21,652 bases of DNA from a virus: the IMG/VR virus record IMGVR_UViG_3300023196_001802, positions 1-21,652 of that record; one strand, 5' to 3'. Within the stretch, counting starts at the first letter, position 1, and each line of letters opens with the position of its first letter. A program made the translations under genes and the position numbers. Below, piece after piece: positions 14,220-21,652 of this stretch. A model generated the notes under the pieces. The model was not told where the DNA came from and ran no database searches. It was given only the letters and a program-made list of their open reading frames with translations.

Positions 14220-14657
14220 TTACTTTTTAGCTTTTTCTATAGTCCTACCTGCGAAGTATGCACCGAATGCTGTGAGCATCAGTATCTCCAACAGAGACAC
14301 ATAGGAGTCTTTTACATTGAAAGGCCACCCGTCCATACTATCTGCTACCATGGTGCCTACAAACATGACCATGAGAGCTATAAGTGTGACCGGTCTAATG
14401 AGCTTAGCGAGTTTGACGTCGCTTCCCATATCAGCCTTCCAACGCTCAGTAACGTTATTTTGGAATGCTATCTCAGCATCAATTTTAGCCTTTGCTTCGG
14501 CTGGGTCAACATTTGGATCGTTATCCAAGAGGTTCTTTACGACACCCAAAGCCCCTTTGTCGGGGAGAAGGTCACCCACTGTACCAAGTACATTAGGTGC
14601 CTTTTCCGCCAACCATTTGCCAAGGAGGGTATCTTTTATTTTCTTACGATCAGCCAT
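14220..14657 (-). CDS. Holin-like membrane protein (GTA/3TM-type)
   Basis: The product has 145 residues from the ATG at 14657, which gives a TGATG junction with the preceding gene; a GTG one codon upstream is a less likely alternative. The N-terminal region is soluble and helical (LLGKWLAEKAPNVLGTVGDL, then LPDKGALG and an acidic FQNNVTERWKADM stretch). Two membrane spans follow at about 88-107 (RPVTLIALMVMFVGTMVADS) and 119-138 (YVSLLEILMLTAFGAYFAGR), ending in a short basic tail. A helical N-terminal arm, an R-P before the first span and an 'AYF.GR..EK' end match the gene-transfer-agent holin family. It would form lesions in the host inner membrane to start lysis. I see no endolysin in the window. 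Confidence 0.8.
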   Translation of the reverse strand: MADRKKIKDTLLGKWLAEKAPNVLGTVGDLLPDKGALGVVKNLLDNDPNVDPAEAKAKIDAEIAFQNNVTERWKADMGSDVKLAKLIRPVTLIALMVMFVGTMVADSMDGWPFNVKDSYVSLLEILMLTAFGAYFAGRTIEKAKK

Positions 14658-15058
14658 CACGTGCTTTCCTTAGATGCGAAATACTCTACTTTAACACCAG
14701 TTGAGGCGTCGTTTGAGTATATCATAATATCAGTACTTCCACTGTTTACGTACCAAGGGAAAATAGTGTATCCATTGGGCTTAAGCTTAAACGCAATCTG
14801 GCTCCCTATCTTAATGTACAAGAACTTATTAGCCGTACCAGTGAGGTTTTTGATAAACATAAAGACTGTTTCATCGCCAGTACTGTGGTAATCAGTAGCA
14901 TCTATAAGAGTTGCAGGTGCACCGGAAGCTTCTTTAATCGTTCTTACTCGCCTATCTGCGTCTTGACCAACAGATGTTACTTTGTCGTAACGACCAGTAA
15001 TTCCATTGGTGAATAGGTTTTTAGACCGTATACTAAGTCTTGTAACTATTGAGGGCAT
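14657..15058 (-). CDS. Small beta-rich virion-type protein (paralogue of the 5841-6230 product)
   Basis: The product has 133 residues, starting at ATG 15058 (TAATG). Its second half (VFMFIKNLTGTANKFLYIKI, then IAFKLKPNGYTIFPWYVNSG and VKVEYFAS) shows the same order of strands and the same 'KL.P...T.FP' core as the 129-residue protein at 5841-6230. The N-terminal half is basic (RLSIRSKNLFTNGITGRYDK). There are no cysteines, signal peptide or membrane span. It lies between a helical protein and the holin-like gene. By analogy it could be a head-decoration or tail-accessory protein. Having two diverged copies at the two ends of the cluster suggests separate virion positions. Confidence 0.73.
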   Translation of the reverse strand: MPSIVTRLSIRSKNLFTNGITGRYDKVTSVGQDADRRVRTIKEASGAPATLIDATDYHSTGDETVFMFIKNLTGTANKFLYIKIGSQIAFKLKPNGYTIFPWYVNSGSTDIMIYSNDASTGVKVEYFASKEST

Positions 15059-15462
15059 TATTCTATAATTTTAATGAGCTTTTCAATGTGCTCACCGGTA
15101 ATCTCTTCAGGAAGCTTAGCTTCTTTGATCAGATGCAAGAAGAGTTCTGCTGGCTCTTCGAGCATATCTTCTACAGCAGCGAGTTGAACTTTCCTTTCTT
15201 CGATCAAGTCTGTGTTCTCCTCCTCGAGTTTGATCATAGCATCTTTGTCCTCCTTGTCTGCGAACTCCTGCATCTGTACAGATACTTCTTGGAACTTCAT
15301 AGTTGGGACTGCTGCTTTCTCAATAGGCTCGAGGTGGTGCCTCAGTTCCTTAAGATTCTTACCAACGAGCACTGCAAAACGTGCTCCTTTGATTTGTTTA
15401 ACTGACTCAAGACCTCTAAAGAGATCAAGAAACTCACGGTTGGTTGCTTCGACTTTCGTCAT
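15058..15462 (-). CDS. Helical coiled-coil protein of unknown function
   Basis: The product has 134 residues, almost wholly helical and charged. It opens with TKVEATNREFLDLFRGLESV, continues with KGARFAVLVGKNLKELRHHL and a Glu-rich region with LEEENTDLIEERKVQLAAVE, and ends with LPEEITGEHIEKLIKIIE. I recall this arrangement from uncharacterised proteins of marine phages, next to fibre or tail genes. There is no cysteine, signal peptide or membrane span. It starts 30 bases after the fibre-like gene, the largest gap in the window. A chaperone or assembly role for the adjacent fibre would fit, but nothing shows it. Confidence 0.74.
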   Translation of the reverse strand: MTKVEATNREFLDLFRGLESVKQIKGARFAVLVGKNLKELRHHLEPIEKAAVPTMKFQEVSVQMQEFADKEDKDAMIKLEEENTDLIEERKVQLAAVEDMLEEPAELFLHLIKEAKLPEEITGEHIEKLIKIIE

Positions 15463-15492
15463 AGTAAAATGTATTTAATGGTTTACTTAAAG

Positions 15493-17016
15493 TTACACAG
15501 AATTATTTATAATCAAGAAGTGAATCTTACTTGCTGTAGCAGAAGTAGCTCCTGTAGCTGCAGGGTTAAACACTGAAATCTTGAAACTGCCTCCAGCTAT
15601 AGTATGTGTGCATGCTGTAATCTGAGCGTTATTTGTTGTATTCTCGTCCTGCACTGTTAAGATAATAACTGAGTCGGCTTGTACGGTACTATTTGTCACA
15701 GTAAATTCTGCATTTGTTGCGGCATTAAGTGCAACAGCTGCTAGCTGTATTACGCCAGAAGTAGCATTAAGGGTTACAGCTGTAGTATGATTTGATGCCT
15801 GAGTAACAGTTCCGCTGCCCGTGTGTACGATACCCTCGGTAGCTGCAGTCACAATCAAGCTACCAGCATTGACGGTAACATCTTGGTTTTCGTCTACAGT
15901 CAAGGCTGTAGTTATACTACCAGATGCACCAGTTCTGATAAGAACATCTCCGTCTGTACCACTTCCTGCTTTTATACCTCCCTGAAGTGTTAGTGATCCA
16001 CCAGCCCCATTACCATCACCGTTTCCAGCTTGTAGTATTGTAGCACCACCAGCATTACCTGTACCACTTGCGCTAGATCCGGCAATGAGAAGTGCTTGAG
16101 TTACACCAGAAGTACAGGGCTTGGCTATTACCGTCACAGACTCGTTGCCTGTTGATGTACCAAGAGACACACTACCATTGACATTCAGGTCAGTTGTAAA
16201 GTATGCTGTTGGGTTACCTGCTCCAATAAATACCTGGCCTGCAGAATCTATATTGATTGCCTCTGCTGTACCATCACCACTCAGCCATCCTGTGCCCAAG
16301 TCAATGTTGTTGTTTGAGGTATCCAGGGTTGAGCTTATAGTCCCAATGCTAGAAGCAATTGTAATAGCTCCGTCTGCATTTGTGATGGCGACATTTGTAC
16401 CAGCCGTAAGTGTTGCTACTGCAGGTCCTGATGTACCACCTATTAGGAGTTGCCCATTTGTAGACATTGCTACTGCAGCAAGTGTATCAGTTCCTGAGTC
16501 CTGTGTAATAATAACGGACTTGTCCGCAAACGCAGTTGCATTTGTACCACCATTGGCTACTGGCAGCGTTCCTGTTACATGAGCTGAATTGCTCAGTGTA
16601 GCTTGTGAAATGAAACCAGAGTTCGTGTTGTTACAGGTGTTCAGATCAAGCTGAGCTTGATTGAAATCAAGTACAAGATTGGTCTTTGTTGCGTCTGCAC
16701 TAAGAACCTCATTCTTTACCTCCAATACAGTATCGTTTGAGCGAATACCTTTAAATATCAGTGTGTTCTTATCGCTGCCAGTAATGCTACTACCAAACCC
16801 TCCTCCCACAAAGAGAGACGTGGGAACAGTTGTTCCTAGGGCACTGCCTAGAGACTTGCTGCCATTGTTGGTAGATCCATCCTGGAGCATTGGAAATACA
16901 TCATCCAGTGGGAACTGACTTGCTTTATTGGTCTTTGTATTCTGAACAATAAGCACTTCATCAGTTGTAGTACTGCTCTTGGTTTTCTTACTTAAGTCTT
17001 TAGCTCTTTGCGCCAT
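15493..17016 (-). CDS. Repetitive fibre-like virion protein
   Basis: The product has 507 residues, rich in Thr, Ser, Gly, Ala and Asn, with short strand-turn repeats such as VFIGAGNP, SVSLGTSTGNES and GGSLTLQGGI that suggest a beta-helical or triple-stranded shaft. It contains GTLPVANGGTNAT (about residues 149-161), a motif frequent in phage tail fibres. The N-terminus (MAQRAKDLSKKTKSSTTTDE) is basic and helical and could attach to the virion. The last 90 residues (AALNAATNAEFTVTNS-like, then ILTVQDENTTNNAQ and KISVFNPAA, ending FLIINNSV) look like a compact head domain reminiscent of decoration ends of marine phage fibres. It starts one base after the stop of the giant upstream gene. Receptor binding is inferred. 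Confidence 0.8.
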   Translation of the reverse strand: MAQRAKDLSKKTKSSTTTDEVLIVQNTKTNKASQFPLDDVFPMLQDGSTNNGSKSLGSALGTTVPTSLFVGGGFGSSITGSDKNTLIFKGIRSNDTVLEVKNEVLSADATKTNLVLDFNQAQLDLNTCNNTNSGFISQATLSNSAHVTGTLPVANGGTNATAFADKSVIITQDSGTDTLAAVAMSTNGQLLIGGTSGPAVATLTAGTNVAITNADGAITIASSIGTISSTLDTSNNNIDLGTGWLSGDGTAEAINIDSAGQVFIGAGNPTAYFTTDLNVNGSVSLGTSTGNESVTVIAKPCTSGVTQALLIAGSSASGTGNAGGATILQAGNGDGNGAGGSLTLQGGIKAGSGTDGDVLIRTGASGSITTALTVDENQDVTVNAGSLIVTAATEGIVHTGSGTVTQASNHTTAVTLNATSGVIQLAAVALNAATNAEFTVTNSTVQADSVIILTVQDENTTNNAQITACTHTIAGGSFKISVFNPAATGATSATASKIHFLIINNSV

Positions 17017-17017
17017 C

Positions 17018-20000
17018 TTAGAATAGTTTTATTTCATTCCCGTTTTCATCTACAAGACCTGAAGTTTGATTAACTGTAGGTTGCCTTGATTTTTGTTTTG
17101 CGGGGGTTATTCTCTGAGCTGGGTCTGAGTAGATAGAACATTGTTCACAGTACTTAGTCATAAACTCAAAGAACGTGTATACGTAAGGTCTCTCTTGTCC
17201 TGCTGGGGCCATCTTGCCCCTTGTATCGATACATGGTGCCCACTTAGACACATTTATGTTTGATATAGTAGAATCCGGTCTTACATCTCCTGCAGATACA
17301 TTGTTTACAGCTCTGTAGTACCTCTTCTTTCTAACTCCGACTTCGTTGTAAATAATTGCAACAACAGTGCCTTTTGCATAAGTACTCGTTGGTGTCCATA
17401 TCTGCTTGTTTCCTCTCTTCCAATTATCTACGCAGGATATCTTGTTGATGCCCTTTGCCAGTGCTTTTGGATCACGAGTGTCATCGCAGCTGTTGATACA
17501 TGTAAGGTTGATGGAGTTGTTAAACAAGTAGTTTATCATCTCAAGCTTAATCAGATCCGTACGATCGTACTTTACACCGGACCTCATCTTAAACAAAAGC
17601 TTGCTTCCCTCATTTGCGGAACATGTCATAGCTGCCCGCTGTACTTCTGCAAACGATCCACTCTGTCCTAGATTAGGCTCACAGTATACTTCCTGGATGA
17701 TTTCCACCTCCTCGATATCCACGACTGGATCACCACCGCCGTCATCACCAAATCCTTCTGGGCAGTTTCCAAGAATAACACATTCTGCTACAGGTGGTCC
17801 ACCGCAGTCTCCGTTAGGACAGGGATCAACAGGGGGCTCTGAGCATAGAGGGTTGTTGGGATCGGGACACTCTGGTATTTCGCAGTCCGGAATTACATTT
17901 CCATCTTGGTCTTCGCACTCATCGTCCGTGACATCGTCAGAGCAGTCCTCCAAACCATCACAGCAGTATTCACATCTGCTAGACAAACAAGTATCTACCG
18001 TAGGGTCGTAGTTGCAAGCTAGTAGGTCACAACACCCTTCAGTACTGTCGTTGAAATCATCACAATCTCTAAACGTAACCAAACCTGACGCAGCAGCGCT
18101 CTCACAATCCTCACATCCAACTTCATCTTCTCCTTGGTCGCAAGGATCATTATCAGCATAGTTGCACGTTCCATCATTGTAGTCTGCAAGTGGGTTGTAG
18201 TTTTGTGCATTCTCATCAGTGCAGCCACCTACAATGTCCGGACAATCTTCTGGGTTAGCCTGATCGTTACATGGTGTTGGACAATCAGTATAATCGACGG
18301 TTGATCCAACAACTACTTGATCAATGGCATCGAAGTTATCTATAAATCCTACTCCTGAACAACTTTCATCTAGTACTGCTTGATAGTTGTTGACCATCAT
18401 GACCACATACTGACCAGCAGCCAATACACCTCCTGTATTAAGAATTGGATCTCCAAGAGCACTGAAGCCCATCAACAATCCCAATGGTCCTACTGTACCT
18501 GGAGCAACGATTGGCTCTGTGCGATTTGTATTGAATGCGTTCGCACTGTTTTCAACCAAGTTAAGTATATTGCCTATGGCAGCTCCTGTATTTCCGTTCA
18601 CTACGGCAAATACACCCATTACGAATGTGCCTGTTACCTCCCCTCCACTAACGGTTCCGTCAAAGCTATCTACCGTAATAGCTCCAGAGGCACTATCCAG
18701 TAGAGTGTTTATAGTATCACCACCACCTAAGTCTGTTTCTACACACTGTATCCTAGTATTTGCAGTAGTTACTGCCCCAATCTTACCGTCTAGGTATACG
18801 TTATCACAGTCTATATAGTTACAACAACCTGTGTTGTTAACTGTAACACCGTCACTGCATTCGCCGTCACTGGTGTTATCACAAGCGCAGTCGAAGTTTA
18901 TAGCAGCTGGGTCAAGACACCCAAAAATTGTTTCTGGACATTCAGTCTCACCATTGACACTAGCAGTTATTCCCGCGCCTCCAATAAGTATGGGTTCACA
19001 GACTATAGAGTTTCCTGCAGCATCTACTTGGAAACTAAACTGGTTGGTTTGTGCTATGTAAACAAAGTACTCCCCTGCCCCAACTATGTCAAGGACAATA
19101 TGCAGCGGGCTGTCAGCAACGTTGTACGGATCGACCCCGTAGCTCTCGTAGTCGGCTACTGATGCAATTTCTATTATCTCATCTGCATTACTGTTGAGAA
19201 GACTTATAGTGGGGTTATTTATTACACCTTCTATTACATATATATTAAATGTAAAGAGCTCTGTACCCAAAACGAACTGGTACTGGTCTCCATCTGCATT
19301 GTTTGTGTACGCCCCAAACACATCTATTTCTATGGTACCTGATATTGTTGAGGTTGTTTCCCCCTCATTAGGTATACAATCAAAGGATGTAGTATGAACA
19401 CAAGCGTCTATGAAACTGTCGCAGCTAAACTCTGGTGGTATAGGTGCACAGAATCCATTGTCATCGGTTGTTTTCTTTTTTATTCTCCGTGACTGAGCCT
19501 GGCCCGTATTACAAGCTCCAATGCTTGTATACCCCGCAGGGAATGGAATTGACCCACTCCATGGGTAATCAAAGAACTTACCTGCATAGGTCGGTGAGTT
19601 TATTATATCACACCCACAAATCAGATTCCAGAAGTTAAACGAGAAGGCGTAGGATCTTCGGCAGTCTCCCAGAGCAGGACTAGTCAATCCTGCTAGAAGG
19701 GCTGAAACATCGAGTCTCAGTACAGCTACATAATGCTTACCTGCTTGTAAGTATGTCTGACTGTGGGGGTCATTGAGTATATCTACAGTGTTAAAGTTAA
19801 ACGTATTGGCATTATCTGAAGTCCCATTTGCCTCAATCGTGTAACTAGCAAACTTGGGTTCCAGGGCCGTGCCCTGATTTGTCATGGTGCCTATAGGGCT
19901 ACCTGTAACTGGAGTACTCTCTCCTGCGTAATTACCAACCGTATCTTCCCATTGATCGTAATTCCAACCCAGAGCTGTTCCATCCCATTGTTCTATGTTG

Positions 20001-21652
20001 TATATGTCTAGGCTCCATGCTAGTGGCTCTAGATCTGAGGTCTGGTTTGTTATAAGCCCACCTATAGCCCCCATACTACCAACAGATACTGTATGCTCAA
20101 ATTTAAATTGAGTGTATATAGCGGCAGGGTCTATAGAAAGGGCATCCCAAGCAGCCCCGAAGGGTAATACAATTCCCTCAACGTCTGCACTATAAGTTAC
20201 TGCAGCATTTAGAGATGGCCCCCAGTGGTTAAATGCATTACCTATCTGACCTTGATTCCAAGTTCCTTCTTGGTAATCGGTATCATTGTACCAAGGACCC
20301 ATGTCAAATGGGGCATCAGCACTTGTAATAGCAGCCAGTGGTCCTATTGAAGCGTTTTCGTAATCTCCAAGCAGGGGCTCCACGTCCGGGGCCAATGTTC
20401 CAGCTAGATCATCAGGTTCACACGTTACGCATGTATCATTATCTACTGTAGCTATGGGATCGTAGTTAAGAGAATTCTCATCTGTGCATCCTGCTACGTC
20501 CTCACCCCCGCCCCCTCCAGGTACTACTTGTGCTCCGAGTGTTACAAACTCAAAAACTTCACCCATCTTAAACTCATTACCTGCCTTGTTGACGGCACTC
20601 TCAAGTCCCATCTGTACGGTAGTAGTGTTTTTGTTTTTAGGGGTTACGTATATCTCCGAATGCCTCGTTGGCTCTTCACCTCCGTCTGTTAAATATTCGT
20701 TGTCGTGGGAGTTTGCTTCACTGTTTGCATCTATCCCATACCCACTACTGTCAAATATTTGTCTGCTGTCCCAGTTGAAATTTGATGAGTTTACATCAAC
20801 GTAGGGTCTGTCAAGTGCTTGTGATCCACTGGCTGTAAGCAGCAGTGTGAGCTTTTGAGTTCCATTTGCCTGAGTGAAAGTTCCATTCCCCAAAAAAGTA
20901 GTTGTGGAAGTGTTGGGTGAGAATGTATTGCCTGCTCCTTCTGCGTCACCTGCTTGAGGAGCAGACAGTGTTGGGAATGAATTCTCTGTGTAGAAGCTAT
21001 CATCAAAGTGATTTCTACCAGGAGTGTACTTGTAAGCAAATACATCTGAAGCATCAGTCACAGATAAAGCATCGGTGCTTGTAGAGGCTTCGTAGTTTGC
21101 AACGCTATTATTGCACCCACAATCCCATGTCTGAGCGAAATTTGAGCTCTGGAGTCCATTTTCTGCTGCACCCCCAGGGACAGTCTGGGTGGCTATAGCG
21201 GTATCGCTAAAGGCTAAGCCTACGCCATCTGCTTCAGTAAATATAGTGGATGGCGGAATCACTTCCTCACTGAAGCCATAAGGGTAGAAATACTCAAATT
21301 TAACCTCCGAGACAATTTCAGTCGTGCTAGTAACTTGTGGATCTATCAGCATCCTTAGCCTTGTTGCTGTAAACGAAGAAGGGTCCATTCGTTTAATTGG
21401 CTGCATGCAACCTCTTAAGTAAGCTTTCCTGCGAGAACCTGAATATTCGTGTGCCCTTGATCCGTTTGTTAAGATACCTAGAGCATCGTTGTATGATATT
21501 CGCTCAAACTCAGATAGGTTATTAAAAGGTTGTGTCCAGGCTGCGGAAACGGATGAACCACCGGTCCCTATGGTATCCTGCAGACATCCTGTCGATTTCT
21601 GACCTAGAGGAAGAACCTCAATTTGATTGAATTCGTTGGTATCAGACAAAGC
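17018..21652 (-). CDS. Giant Cys-rich, multidomain presumptive virion protein (5' end outside window)
   Basis: The open frame continues to the right edge of the window, so the true start is probably outside. A TTG at 21649 is the only in-window candidate near the edge, and counting from it gives 1543 residues. The frame ends with TAA one base before the fibre-like gene. There are Ser/Thr/Asn-rich beta domains throughout. Repeats of the 'GC.D..A.NY.P.A' type occur near 387 (GCTDENSLNYDP), 910 (GCLDPAAINFDC) and 1142 (GCTDENAQNYNP). A dense cysteine/aspartate linker spans about 1120-1330. The C-terminal 220 residues are different, basic and aromatic (LLFKMRSGVKYDRTDLIKLE), and may be the virion-attachment end. 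Size, position and linkage to fibre genes suggest a tail spike or appendage. It is not clear whether it is exported, since the N-terminus is missing. Confidence 0.75.
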   Translation of the reverse strand, partial: ALSDTNEFNQIEVLPLGQKSTGCLQDTIGTGGSSVSAAWTQPFNNLSEFERISYNDALGILTNGSRAHEYSGSRRKAYLRGCMQPIKRMDPSSFTATRLRMLIDPQVTSTTEIVSEVKFEYFYPYGFSEEVIPPSTIFTEADGVGLAFSDTAIATQTVPGGAAENGLQSSNFAQTWDCGCNNSVANYEASTSTDALSVTDASDVFAYKYTPGRNHFDDSFYTENSFPTLSAPQAGDAEGAGNTFSPNTSTTTFLGNGTFTQANGTQKLTLLLTASGSQALDRPYVDVNSSNFNWDSRQIFDSSGYGIDANSEANSHDNEYLTDGGEEPTRHSEIYVTPKNKNTTTVQMGLESAVNKAGNEFKMGEVFEFVTLGAQVVPGGGGGEDVAGCTDENSLNYDPIATVDNDTCVTCEPDDLAGTLAPDVEPLLGDYENASIGPLAAITSADAPFDMGPWYNDTDYQEGTWNQGQIGNAFNHWGPSLNAAVTYSADVEGIVLPFGAAWDALSIDPAAIYTQFKFEHTVSVGSMGAIGGLITNQTSDLEPLAWSLDIYNIEQWDGTALGWNYDQWEDTVGNYAGESTPVTGSPIGTMTNQGTALEPKFASYTIEANGTSDNANTFNFNTVDILNDPHSQTYLQAGKHYVAVLRLDVSALLAGLTSPALGDCRRSYAFSFNFWNLICGCDIINSPTYAGKFFDYPWSGSIPFPAGYTSIGACNTGQAQSRRIKKKTTDDNGFCAPIPPEFSCDSFIDACVHTTSFDCIPNEGETTSTISGTIEIDVFGAYTNNADGDQYQFVLGTELFTFNIYVIEGVINNPTISLLNSNADEIIEIASVADYESYGVDPYNVADSPLHIVLDIVGAGEYFVYIAQTNQFSFQVDAAGNSIVCEPILIGGAGITASVNGETECPETIFGCLDPAAINFDCACDNTSDGECSDGVTVNNTGCCNYIDCDNVYLDGKIGAVTTANTRIQCVETDLGGGDTINTLLDSASGAITVDSFDGTVSGGEVTGTFVMGVFAVVNGNTGAAIGNILNLVENSANAFNTNRTEPIVAPGTVGPLGLLMGFSALGDPILNTGGVLAAGQYVVMMVNNYQAVLDESCSGVGFIDNFDAIDQVVVGSTVDYTDCPTPCNDQANPEDCPDIVGGCTDENAQNYNPLADYNDGTCNYADNDPCDQGEDEVGCEDCESAAASGLVTFRDCDDFNDSTEGCCDLLACNYDPTVDTCLSSRCEYCCDGLEDCSDDVTDDECEDQDGNVIPDCEIPECPDPNNPLCSEPPVDPCPNGDCGGPPVAECVILGNCPEGFGDDGGGDPVVDIEEVEIIQEVYCEPNLGQSGSFAEVQRAAMTCSANEGSKLLFKMRSGVKYDRTDLIKLEMINYLFNNSINLTCINSCDDTRDPKALAKGINKISCVDNWKRGNKQIWTPTSTYAKGTVVAIIYNEVGVRKKRYYRAVNNVSAGDVRPDSTISNINVSKWAPCIDTRGKMAPAGQERPYVYTFFEFMTKYCEQCSIYSDPAQRITPAKQKSRQPTVNQTSGLVDENGNEIKLF

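Noticed and set aside
14184-14891. 235-codon plus-strand open frame, the longest on that strand
   Set aside because: It lies across the holin-like gene and its neighbours, which have family patterns and exact start/stop overlaps. The translation shows no domain and would be the only plus-strand gene.
15463-15487. Inverted repeat AGTAAA...TTTACT in the largest intergenic gap, as a possible terminator
   Set aside because: The arms are only 6 bases, AT-rich, with a 13-base loop and no U-tract placed after the stem. This is expected by chance in such sequence.
16121-16582. 153-codon plus-strand open frame
   Set aside because: It is antisense to the fibre-like gene. The Val/Pro/Ser-rich translation mirrors its Thr/Gly/Asn codons. 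No plus-strand gene organisation is seen anywhere in the window.
1-21652. CRISPR array, tRNA, rRNA, integrase or insertion sequence
   Set aside because: No direct repeats with regular spacers, no cloverleaf-like stretch outside genes, and no integrase or transposase motifs were found. The protein-level cysteine repeats do not form a DNA-level tandem array.

Overview
This window reads as part of the late (virion, lysis and envelope) region of a tailed phage that infects a Bacteroidota host, probably marine. All 23 genes I can support lie on the minus strand, so transcription runs from base 21652 towards base 1. They are packed head to tail: most junctions are 1-4 base start/stop overlaps (TAATG or ATGA), the largest gap is 30 bases, and I see no tRNA, rRNA, CRISPR array, insertion sequence or host-type housekeeping gene. 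The two outermost genes run off the window ends.

The Bacteroidota host is inferred mainly from the 803-residue protein at 7960-10371. It has a signal peptide and ends in a textbook type IX secretion (Por) C-terminal sorting domain; that secretion system is confined to the Bacteroidetes lineage. Several virion genes (the left-edge protein, and those at 2531-3499, 3486-3968 and 12137-12799) look to me like the portal-proximal and tail genes of crAss-like podoviruses and related Bacteroidota phages. This rests on remembered sequence patterns, not on a search. Several small basic proteins are of kinds I recall from marine phages.

Layout in transcription order. (1) 21652-15058: a very large cysteine-rich presumptive virion protein, a repetitive fibre-like protein, and a helical protein. 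(2) 15058-14220: a small beta-rich virion-type protein and a holin-like membrane protein. (3) 14203-12137: a calcineurin-like metallophosphoesterase, a small acidic protein, and a crAss-like adaptor/ring-type protein. (4) 12134-10371: a small structural-type protein, a LamG/concanavalin-like lectin protein, and two small conserved phage proteins. (5) 10371-6259: four consecutive genes for exported or membrane proteins: the T9SS-sorted protein, a predicted outer-membrane beta-barrel, a single-span membrane/coiled-coil protein, and a thioredoxin-fold protein lacking the CXXC site. (6) 6230-1: a second small beta-rich virion-type protein, three basic proteins, then three crAss-like virion proteins ending in a large stabilisation-type protein.

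The most striking feature is block 5: a phage-encoded envelope cassette embedded in a virion-gene operon. Its secreted member shares the 'GCTD..A.NYNP.A' cysteine repeat with the giant presumptive virion protein upstream. A reasonable inference is that the phage modifies or mimics the host surface using the host's own type IX export pathway. None of the functional roles can be proven from sequence alone.
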